The notes beneath the pieces were generated by a model. That model saw nothing but the letters and a program-made list of their open reading frames with translations, was not told the origin of the DNA and did not search any database. 64,000 nt of DNA, taken from Sarcina ventriculi (GTDB lineage: Bacteria > Bacillota > Clostridia > Clostridiales > Clostridiaceae). The position numbers and the translations under genes were made by a program. Positions 52,915 through 60,422 of the stretch are shown here, in pieces. The stretch is taken from NCBI RefSeq assembly GCF_900456775.1, contig NZ_UAUL01000001.1, forward strand, positions 620,001 to 684,000, read 5' to 3'. Every line of letters begins with the position of its first letter. Position 1 is the first letter of the stretch.

Positions 52915-55293
52915 ATGAACACATTGAATAAAGAAAATATAAAATCTGGCATAATAAAATATTTAAAAATCAAGTATCGTAGAACATTAGATACAGCTAA
53001 AGATTTTGAACTTTTTAATGCTTTATCATTAACTTTATTAGAACACATTATTGATGAGTGGGATAATACAGATGAAACATACAAAAATACTAAAAACGCA
53101 TATTATTTTTCAGCTGAATTTTTAATGGGCAGAGCTCTTGGAAATAATCTTATAAATCTTGGAATCTATGATGATATCAAAGAAATTTTTGATGAATTAG
53201 GATTAAATCTAAATGCAGTAGAAGAAATCGAGGAAGATGCAGGGCTTGGAAATGGTGGTTTAGGAAGGCTTGCTGCATGCTTTATGGATTCTGGCGCAAC
53301 TCTTGAAGTTCCATTAACTGGATATGGAATAAGATATAGTAATGGTCTTTTCAAGCAAGAATTTAAAGACGGTTACCAAAATGAAAAGGCAGATAGTTGG
53401 TTAAAATACGGTGATCCTTGGAGTATAAGACGAGATGATGAATCCACCATAGTAGAGTTTGCTGATATGACAGTTAAAGCTGTTCCTTATGACACTCCTA
53501 TAATAGGATATAAAAGCAAAAATATAAACACACTAAGATTATGGAAATGTGAACCATTAGAAGAATTTAATTTTGACCTTTATAATTCACAACAATATTC
53601 AGAAGCTTTAGATTTAAAAAATCGAGCAGATAATATCTCAAGAGTACTATATCCAAATGATACAGGAAGGTCTGGTAAAATATTAAGGCTTAGACAACAA
53701 TACTTATTAGTTAGTGCTTCTTTAAAAGATATAATTAGAAAATATAAAGAACAGCACGGTGCTATTACTGAAGAATTTTCAAACTTTAATGTAATACAAT
53801 TAAACGACACTCATCCTGTGCTTGGAATTCCAGAACTTATAAGAATTCTAGTAGATGAAGAGAAATTAGAATTTGATGTAGCATTAAATATTTGCAAAAA
53901 AACATTTGCTTATACAAATCATACTATTTTAGCAGAAGCTCTTGAGAAATGGGATGCTGAACTATTTAGATGTCTTTTCCCTAGAATACTTGAAATAATA
54001 AATATAATTAACTCCATATTTATAAGTGAGTTAAAATCTAAAGGCTATAACGATCACCAAATAAATGAATTTTCAATAGTAAATAATTTTAATGGGCAAG
54101 TTAGAATGGCAAATTTAGCTATTAGTGTTGGATTTGCAGTAAATGGTGTTGCTAAGCTTCACACAGACATCTTAAAAAATTCAGAATTAAATAACTGGTA
54201 CAAATTATATCCTGAAAAATTTCAAAATAAAACAAATGGTATTACTCCAAGACGTTGGCTTAGACTGTGCAATAAAGAATTATCTAATTTTATAACAGAA
54301 CTTTTAGGAAACGAGGACTGGGTTAAGGATTTAAATAAACTAAGTGAATTAAAAAAATTTGCCGATAATACTGAGGTTTTAGAAAAATTCTTGCAAATCA
54401 AACTTACAAAAAAGAAACAATTAGCACAGTTTATAAAAGAAAATGAAGGGATAGAGATAGACCCTAATTCTTTATTCGATATTCAAGTAAAAAGACTTCA
54501 TGAATATAAACGACAATTTTTAAACTCACTTTACATTTTAGACCTTTATTTTAGATTAAAGGAAAACCCTAATCTTGATATTCCAAAATGTACGTTTATA
54601 TTTGGAGCTAAAGCATTCCCTGGATATAGAAGAGCTAAATCAATAGTTAAGTTTACAAATGATATTGCTAATTTAATAAATAATGACCAAAGTATAAATG
54701 GAAAAATTAAAGTTGTATTTGTTAAAAATTATAGCGTATCTTATGCTGAAAAATTATGTCCTGCAGCTGATATTTCAAAACAAATTTCAACTGCTGGAAA
54801 AGAAGCATCAGGAACTGGTAATATGAAATTTATGCTAAACGGAGCTCCAACCTTTGGAACTTTAGATGGTGCTAATATTGAAATAGTTAATGAAAGTGGC
54901 GAAGAAAATAACTTTATTTTTGGTTTAAAAGTAAATGATATCGAAAATTTAAGACATTGCTATAATCCATGGGATTACTTTAATAATAATCCTGATTTAA
55001 GACGAGTAATTAACACATTAGTTGATGGGACATTTAAAGATAATTTAAATAATGATTATAGAGATTTATTTAATTCTCTTATGAATGAAGGAGATCAATA
55101 TTTTGTATTGGCTGATTTTAGAAGCCTTAAAGATACGGAGGATAAAGTATTTGAAGCTTATAAAGATAGGCTTGCATGGGCTAAAAAATGTTTCTTAAAT
55201 GTTTGTAATGCTGGAAATTTCTCAAGTGATAGAACAATCCAACAATATTGTAATGAAATATGGCACATTAACAAATGTAAAAACACAAAATAA
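52915..55293 (+). CDS. glgP: Glycogen/starch phosphorylase
   Basis: A protein of about 792 residues of GT family 35 that releases glucose-1-phosphate from glycogen or maltodextrin. EDAGLGNGGLGRLAACFMDS (about residues 105-124), VIQLNDTHP, NGITPRRWL, KRLHEYKRQFLN and the pyridoxal-phosphate Lys region STAGKEASGTGNMKF are all present. Length is typical. ATG 52915 stands behind AAAGGTGTG, so I set aside the ATG at 52897 that would contain this site. Other glycogen genes are not adjacent. It is divergent from the LevR-like regulator. Confidence 0.95.
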   Translation: MNTLNKENIKSGIIKYLKIKYRRTLDTAKDFELFNALSLTLLEHIIDEWDNTDETYKNTKNAYYFSAEFLMGRALGNNLINLGIYDDIKEIFDELGLNLNAVEEIEEDAGLGNGGLGRLAACFMDSGATLEVPLTGYGIRYSNGLFKQEFKDGYQNEKADSWLKYGDPWSIRRDDESTIVEFADMTVKAVPYDTPIIGYKSKNINTLRLWKCEPLEEFNFDLYNSQQYSEALDLKNRADNISRVLYPNDTGRSGKILRLRQQYLLVSASLKDIIRKYKEQHGAITEEFSNFNVIQLNDTHPVLGIPELIRILVDEEKLEFDVALNICKKTFAYTNHTILAEALEKWDAELFRCLFPRILEIINIINSIFISELKSKGYNDHQINEFSIVNNFNGQVRMANLAISVGFAVNGVAKLHTDILKNSELNNWYKLYPEKFQNKTNGITPRRWLRLCNKELSNFITELLGNEDWVKDLNKLSELKKFADNTEVLEKFLQIKLTKKKQLAQFIKENEGIEIDPNSLFDIQVKRLHEYKRQFLNSLYILDLYFRLKENPNLDIPKCTFIFGAKAFPGYRRAKSIVKFTNDIANLINNDQSINGKIKVVFVKNYSVSYAEKLCPAADISKQISTAGKEASGTGNMKFMLNGAPTFGTLDGANIEIVNESGEENNFIFGLKVNDIENLRHCYNPWDYFNNNPDLRRVINTLVDGTFKDNLNNDYRDLFNSLMNEGDQYFVLADFRSLKDTEDKVFEAYKDRLAWAKKCFLNVCNAGNFSSDRTIQQYCNEIWHINKCKNTK

Positions 55294-55320
55294 ATTTAAA
55301 AATATTAATATAATTTGATA

Positions 55321-55352
55321 AAATGCCTAAGGTTTTTCTTTAGGCGTTTTTC
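55321..55352 (+). terminator. Terminator of glgP
   Basis: TGCCTAAG-GTTTTT-CTTTAGGC followed by GTTTTT, 28 bp past the stop codon. Confidence 0.88.
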
Positions 55353-55371
55353 ACTTGATTATTACATAATA

Positions 55372-55539
55372 TTGCATAAAACACAACTTAGTGATATAAT
55401 TAACAAGTGATAAATATAATTATTTTATGAAACATAAATATAATGTTAAAGCTTACAAATATAAAATAATTGATATTTTTGAATCAAATTTTTTTTTGAT
55501 AAAAAGAGTTACAATTTTTAAAAGATTGTAGCTCTTTTT
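55372..55539 (+). ncRNA. Candidate small RNA, about 130 nt
   Basis: TTGCAT (55372-55377) and an extended -10, TGATATAAT (55392-55400), are spaced by 17 bp, which makes a strong promoter. Transcription from about 55407 would end at the hairpin AAAAAGAGTTACAAT with ATTGTAGCTCTTTTT (55501-55539). Between the two is no ORF with a ribosome site. A 34-codon ORF from 55428 has no ribosome site and ends in the hairpin. glgP has its own terminator upstream, so this is an independent transcription unit. Confidence 0.5.
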
Positions 55540-55560
55540 AATTTTTACTTTTATTTAATA

Positions 55561-55639
55561 TTTTTAAATGTTAAATTTTATTTAACATTTAAAAATATTA
55601 ACATTTAACCTTTGACAATTAGTTTTTTTTTTATATAAT
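55561..55639 (+). promoter_or_regulatory. Near-consensus promoter with a 15-bp inverted repeat upstream
   Basis: TTGACA (55612-55617) and TATAAT (55634-55639) with 16-bp spacing match the vegetative consensus. Directly upstream a perfect inverted repeat, TTTTTAAATGTTAAA (55561-55575) and TTTAACATTTAAAAA (55581-55595), is followed by a third TTAACATTTAA half. This is the best promoter seen in the window and drives the unknown gene at 55723. Confidence 0.7.
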
Positions 55640-55722
55640 GGTATTAACAAACATTTTTTAGATAAATTTGTTTTAAAAATATTTTTTTCTAAAATATACT
55701 TTTTAAGATGGGGGTAATTTAC

Positions 55723-56196
55723 ATGAAAGAAAAAATGGTAAGGCTATCACAATTAAATTTAAGTGGTTTATTAGAAAGTTCTATAAAATCAGTAGAAAAT
55801 GATTTCAAGGAAAAATATTTAAATGAAAATGAAAGTCTTAGTGATTATGGTTTTAATAGAAATGATATAATCAACTCATATATAGAATTATTTACTAATG
55901 AAAATAAAGATATATTTATCCCATTTGCTTATAAAAAAGTTGGTTTTGGTGACGATATTTACTTATTAGACGGAAATAAAATATTTAATAATAATAACTC
56001 TGCTGATATTGGTGATTTAAAATTAAGCTACACATCAGATATTGGATTCTTATTAAGCCATGCTGATAATGATTGTGTAATTATTAAAGTTGGTTACGCT
56101 ATAGACAATCAAACTTCTGGGTTTAAAGCAAAAGAAAATGTAGGTGTGTTAAAGCCAAAAATGCAATGTTATTTAAATAGATTTCTTTCTGCATAA
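55723..56196 (+). CDS. Hypothetical protein (157 residues) behind a strong promoter
   Basis: I do not recognise a family. The protein is soluble and acidic, with no signal peptide or helix long enough to span the membrane. The N-terminal third (MKEKMVRLSQLNLSGLLESS) looks helical; the middle and end (about residues 70-150) look beta-rich, with FIPFAYKKVGFGDDIYLLDG and CVIIKVGYAIDNQT. ATG 55723 stands eight bases behind GGGGG. It is a single gene between terminators with a near-consensus promoter, so it should be well expressed. Confidence 0.75.
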   Translation: MKEKMVRLSQLNLSGLLESSIKSVENDFKEKYLNENESLSDYGFNRNDIINSYIELFTNENKDIFIPFAYKKVGFGDDIYLLDGNKIFNNNNSADIGDLKLSYTSDIGFLLSHADNDCVIIKVGYAIDNQTSGFKAKENVGVLKPKMQCYLNRFLSA

Positions 56197-56316
56197 ATTA
56201 TAAATTTTTTAAATCTTGAATTCCAAATAAATTAATTGATATATATATAAATTACGCTTTACTAACGATTAAATATTATATTTAAAGTTACTAGTTGGTA
56301 AAGACAAGCTATACTA

Positions 56317-56352
56317 AAAATGGTTAGAAAAATCTTTCTAACCATTTTGTTT
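56317..56352. terminator. Bidirectional terminator
   Basis: AAAATGGTTAGAAA and TTTCTAACCATTTT with four bases between, located between convergent genes and directly at the GT-C stop codon. Confidence 0.88.
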
Positions 56353-57537
56353 TTAACAAACTTCTTTACTTCCTTGTGTAATTATATTTTTCACTAAATC
56401 TATCGCTAATTTAATTATAATCAAAAGAAATACAATAGCCATTATTACTTTAGGAAACATCAAATAATCAAATAAATAATTTATGTAACAGAAAAATGAT
56501 ATTGAAATTATCCCAAGAGGTATATACCATTTTCTCCTGTCTATAAAGAAATAAATTATTCCTAAAATTCCTGCTATATATATATATCTTTCATGCATAG
56601 AAGGCAAAAAGTAATTACAAATTAATATTGAAAGTATTGATATTTGTAAAATTATTTTATTATTCATCTCAAATTTATAACTTAAAATAAACATAGTAAG
56701 CATTGCAAAAATAAATATAGTAAATATTATTCCAGCTGTTGAAAACACTTTATAATAATTAGGAATAAAAGTATATATATTAGTAAGATTCATAGTTAAC
56801 TCTTTATATTGCCCAACTTGAGTCATATATTGTGTTATTAATGTTTTAATAGGTCTTCCTAGCAAAATCGCTGGTATATTTACAACAAACACCGTTATAG
56901 GTATCATAAAAAAGTTTAATATAGACATATCTTCATCTTTTAAATATAAAATTATATATAAAGGTAAAATAAATATTGTTTGAAGCTTAAATGAAAAAGC
57001 AATACCTAAAAATATAAATGCCCTAGTATACTTTTTATCAAATAAAAATAACAATGAAGCCAATACAAATGTGGCATAAATCATATCACATTGCCCCCAG
57101 GCTGCACTATTTAATATAACTGTAGGACTAAATAATATTGCTGCATATGTACAAAGACTTAAAAATTTTTTATATTTTTTATTCTTGCAAAGTTTATATA
57201 CTATACGAGCACCCACAAATGCACCAATAAAATCAAATATTACTGAAACAATTTTTATAGTATATAAACTCTTAATTGGAATATAGGTTAAAATTCCTAA
57301 TATCAGCATATATGGAGCTGTATAATTTCCTATATGATATTTTATGGCAAATATACCTCCATTCGCTTTTAATGTATTAAACCATCCTTCTAAAAAATAT
57401 TTATAATCTCCACTTACAACATTAAAAAACATACATCTAATAAAAATAGCTAAAATAGAAATTATTATTATAAACAGTTCATATTTATACTTTTGTATAT
57501 ATTTTTTTATATAAAAATCTACTTTATTACTCCTCAT
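56353..57537 (-). CDS. GT-C fold membrane glycosyltransferase
   Basis: A protein of about 394 residues with ten or more helices. After the first helix comes SGDYKYFLEGWF, an acidic loop typical of polyprenyl-phosphate-dependent GT-C enzymes, then LNSAAWGQCDMIYATFV and the C-terminal PSMHERYIYIAG, a pattern shared with mannosyl- and hexosyltransferases of the GT39/GT87-like groups. Substrate unknown; a surface glycan is likely. The start is ATG 57537 or TTG 57546. Neither has a ribosome site at normal distance: GAGGAGG lies at 57569-57575, with a hairpin-forming palindrome in between. Confidence 0.78.
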   Translation of the reverse strand: MRSNKVDFYIKKYIQKYKYELFIIIISILAIFIRCMFFNVVSGDYKYFLEGWFNTLKANGGIFAIKYHIGNYTAPYMLILGILTYIPIKSLYTIKIVSVIFDFIGAFVGARIVYKLCKNKKYKKFLSLCTYAAILFSPTVILNSAAWGQCDMIYATFVLASLLFLFDKKYTRAFIFLGIAFSFKLQTIFILPLYIILYLKDEDMSILNFFMIPITVFVVNIPAILLGRPIKTLITQYMTQVGQYKELTMNLTNIYTFIPNYYKVFSTAGIIFTIFIFAMLTMFILSYKFEMNNKIILQISILSILICNYFLPSMHERYIYIAGILGIIYFFIDRRKWYIPLGIISISFFCYINYLFDYLMFPKVIMAIVFLLIIIKLAIDLVKNIITQGSKEVC

Positions 57538-57545
57538 GATTGTCA

Positions 57546-57575
57546 AAAGATAGCGTTATCTTTAAATACCTCCTC
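57546..57575 (-). promoter_or_regulatory. Palindrome between ribosome site and start codon of the GT-C gene
   Basis: AAAGATA-GCGT-TATCTTT (57546-57563, plus-strand reading) separates GAGGAGG (minus strand, 57569-57575) from the ATG at 57537. The core GATAGCGTTATC is also cre-like. It may act as a CcpA roadblock or as an RNA hairpin that brings the ribosome site close to the start. Confidence 0.5.
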
Positions 57576-57702
57576 TTTATAATGCTAAAAACTATTATAC
57601 AGCACTTTTATATAATTATTAAGATACACAACTATATTTTAAATGTAACTTTGTATTTATACATCAATTTTAGATGTAAGTAAAAAATGTATATTTAAAA
57701 AC

Positions 57703-57739
57703 AAAAAAACAGGGGGATATTGTTAAAACCTCTCCCTGT
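57703..57739 (-). terminator. Terminator of cooS
   Basis: On the minus strand ACAGGGAGAGG and CCCCCTGT pair around a loop, followed by TTTTTTTG, about 40 bp past the stop codon. Confidence 0.75.
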
Positions 57740-57779
57740 CTATCTATTTAATAATTATAAGGAATTATATTATTTAATA

Positions 57780-59807
57780 TTATTTATCCCAACCTAATGC
57801 TTTTCTCTTATTTTTCATATTTTCTATTATTTTATCAGCTAATTTAAGTGGATCTACTTCTATATTCATAGTTGAACCTAAAGTTTTGCTTGAATCTAAA
57901 ATATAATTCATTACATTTTGTGAACCATGAGCTGGTGGATATACACAATGATATGTGTTAATTCCCATAAGTCTAAAGCAATATGAAGCTCCTATACCTT
58001 TTTCATTTGCCCATTCTGGACTTGACATTGCATAAGGCATATCTTTCATTTCTAATCCAAGTTCACCAGCAACTCCTGCAAATATTTCAGTTGATCTTGT
58101 GTTATCAACACATTCTCCAACATGCCATATTGGTGGAAGGTCATCTCCTAAAATGCTTCTTAATCCTTCTCCTGCTAATTCTTGAGCTTTAACAGCACAC
58201 ATTCCTGTTTTTAATAATGGGAATGATGCACAACCGTTTGTTAATATAAGAATATTATTTTCAAGTAATTTTGTTGCAACATCAACAATAGCTCTTTCAT
58301 AAACAACTCTTGGATTACAGCATCCAACTAGGTTAACTATACCTAACACTTTACCACTTTTAACTGCATCAGCAAGTGGTTTCATGCTTCCGCCATATCT
58401 CTCTTTTACATATTCAGAAGTAAATCCAACCTCAGCTTCAACTTCATATTGTGGTATATGAACTGGTATATTACGTCTATCAGCATAACTTTCAATAGCT
58501 CTTGTCATTATTTTCTTAGCTAAGTTTTCTGTTTCACCTATATTTGAATGATAGTGGTCATAAGCATAATGTTCTGCTCCTGGAAGTCTTGCAGAATCAC
58601 TTGTTGTAATTACTGTAGTTTTAAAACATCTAGCAACATCCATAATTCCTGGGAATACATCTTGTACATCAGCAATCCAACAGTCTAATGCTCCAGTTCC
58701 TAATATAAGTTCAGCTCCAACTGAGTTAGATAATGGAACTACATCACCATATCTATACATTGATGAAAGGCCTGTACAACAAATTCCATAGAATTTAATT
58801 CCTTTAGCTCCTTTTGATTTAGCTAAATTTATAAATTCTTCACTTCTACCTTGTTTTATGATTTCGCTAACAAGAACTGGTAAATGTCCATGAACAGCTA
58901 TATTTACATATCCTTCTTCCAATGCTCCAACATTAACTCTTGATGTTTGTCTCTTTGGTAATCCAAATAAAGCATCTGTTGCAATAGCTGGTGCTACAAC
59001 TCCTGAATATAAGAATGTAAGACCACATCTTGCAAATTGTTGCATAATGTTCTTCCAATCTCCATCTGTTGCCTCATTTGATCTATGTAATGCTTCAAAA
59101 ACTTCATGATAAGCCGAAATAGGTAGTATATCCATTTCTTTCCACTTTTCTTGTCTTTCTAATGGAGCAAAACCTTTTATTGTTTGATATTCATCTGGAA
59201 GAGATCTTGACATATCAGCAAGTAAAACATCAGAAACAGCCATAGCTAATTCCTTAACTGACATTTTTTCATAATCTTTTATTCCTAATTTAGGAGCACT
59301 TTCTCTTAATATATTTTCTCCTAATATAGGTAAATCTAACTTTCCTTCTGCTGCAAATCTTAACGCAAGTATAACTTCTCTACCATGAGCCCCATGAGCT
59401 CCTACCCCACCTGCCATACTTCTTAATATATTTCTAGCAACTATAAGGTCAGCATCAGCACCACAAACTCCTTTTGGGCTTTTAGCAGTTATTTTACAAG
59501 GTCCCATTGTACATATACGGCAACATACCCCTGCTATACCAAAGCTACATTGTGGTTTTTGTTGATCAAATCTATCAAAAGGAGTATCTATTCCTAATTT
59601 CTCCATATGTAATAACATTTCTCTTACTGCTGGGTCAGCTGCTTTTTCTATTACATCTTTTTTTGATGCGAATGTTTTTTTATACTCAGCAACTGCCTTC
59701 ATATAATCATAGTCATCTGCTCCATGTTCATGAGCATGAGTACTAGTAGTTTTAAGTTCTTTTGCTTCTTGATTATGTAATTTGTTTATTACTTCTCTTG
59801 TATCCAT
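57780..59807 (-). CDS. cooS: Anaerobic Ni-Fe carbon monoxide dehydrogenase CooS
   Basis: A 675-residue catalytic subunit of Ni,Fe-CODH. D- and B-cluster Cys are seen at 87, 95, 96, 99, 104 and 115 (CSFGIAGVCCRICTMGPC). C-cluster ligands appear as His in VHGHLP (about 306-308), Cys in GICCTG (343-344), GCCNP (496-497), NGCAS (526) and GECVDN (566), with Lys in EKGIG (603). The usual Cys in the D-x-Q-C-I-M-P segment reads ADVQDVFPG, so position 383 is Asp. A Cys sits seven residues earlier (ALDC, 376). The N-terminus has a His-rich THAHEHGADDYD. No CooC, CooF or acetyl-CoA synthase gene is adjacent. Confidence 0.92.
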   Translation of the reverse strand: MDTREVINKLHNQEAKELKTTSTHAHEHGADDYDYMKAVAEYKKTFASKKDVIEKAADPAVREMLLHMEKLGIDTPFDRFDQQKPQCSFGIAGVCCRICTMGPCKITAKSPKGVCGADADLIVARNILRSMAGGVGAHGAHGREVILALRFAAEGKLDLPILGENILRESAPKLGIKDYEKMSVKELAMAVSDVLLADMSRSLPDEYQTIKGFAPLERQEKWKEMDILPISAYHEVFEALHRSNEATDGDWKNIMQQFARCGLTFLYSGVVAPAIATDALFGLPKRQTSRVNVGALEEGYVNIAVHGHLPVLVSEIIKQGRSEEFINLAKSKGAKGIKFYGICCTGLSSMYRYGDVVPLSNSVGAELILGTGALDCWIADVQDVFPGIMDVARCFKTTVITTSDSARLPGAEHYAYDHYHSNIGETENLAKKIMTRAIESYADRRNIPVHIPQYEVEAEVGFTSEYVKERYGGSMKPLADAVKSGKVLGIVNLVGCCNPRVVYERAIVDVATKLLENNILILTNGCASFPLLKTGMCAVKAQELAGEGLRSILGDDLPPIWHVGECVDNTRSTEIFAGVAGELGLEMKDMPYAMSSPEWANEKGIGASYCFRLMGINTYHCVYPPAHGSQNVMNYILDSSKTLGSTMNIEVDPLKLADKIIENMKNKRKALGWDK

Positions 59808-60184
59808 ATTAAAAAAATCCTCCTTTATTTGTCAAACATTTGTCAAACTGTTCAGCAGTTAATTATTAACTTTATTATAATTATACTACTATTCGACTTT
59901 TTTTCAAATGTTTTTTTAATTTTTTCTCTATTTTTTTTTAGTTTTTTTATATTATTTAATTATTATTATCATTACGTTTTAAATATTACTTATTATTGAT
60001 TTTATGTTTTTTTTATACTTATTTATTATTGATTATATAGTAATTGTTAAAATATATTAACATTACACATATCTAATGTAATGTTTTTCTCTTTTTTATA
60101 TGATATTTCTTCTTTTTACTAGTTTTTTTTGTTAATAATTTAATTAAATAATAAAGAAATCTATGTAAAAGGTTTAAATTTTTA
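59808..60184. other. Divergent region upstream of cooS
   Basis: The cooS start is preceded by AGGAGG and, directly upstream of that, by an exact tandem repeat of ATTTGTCAAAC (59827-59837 and 59838-59848, plus-strand reading). The 11-bp period equals one helical turn, and this could be an operator. The remaining sequence to 60184 is a T-rich and A-rich stretch in which I see nothing else. Confidence 0.4.
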
Positions 60185-60422
60185 TTGAATTGAGAATATT
60201 TATATAGTATAATCCTAATTGATAATTTATTTTCAACAGATAATCAATTATCAATTTATATGTAAGTTATTTATTACTTTTTATTTATTATATAAAAGGA
60301 GGTTTTATACTTAATAAAATACATTGCTATTTGTTAGCGCTATCAAGATAATGAAATAAATAAAGTAAAATCTAATTTGATTTTTAAAATTATTTGTACC
60401 GTAATTATTAAGGAGATTAAAA
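60185..60422 (+). promoter_or_regulatory. mgtA promoter and long leader with orphan ribosome site and cre
   Basis: TTGAAT (60185-60190) and TATAAT (60208-60213) with 17-bp spacing form a good promoter. The inverted repeat AATTGATAAT (60217-60226) with ATTATCAATT (60247-60256) sits at the likely transcript start. AAAGGAGG (60295-60302) is a strong ribosome site with no ATG, GTG or TTG at a usable distance. A full cre match, TGTTAGCGCTATCA (60332-60345), follows. The leader is about 200 nt before mgtA. No M-box pattern was recognised. Confidence 0.6.
60332..60345 (+). promoter_or_regulatory. CcpA cre site in the mgtA leader
   Basis: TGTTAGCGCTATCA matches all fixed positions of the consensus TGWNANCGNTNWCA. 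Placed about 120 bp downstream of the promoter, it would act as a transcription roadblock. Confidence 0.6.

Noticed and set aside
55428-55532. 34-codon ORF inside the candidate small RNA
   Set aside because: No ribosome site and it ends in the terminator stem.
60214-60422. M-box magnesium riboswitch before mgtA
   Set aside because: The leader is long enough, but the M-box core is not recognisable.
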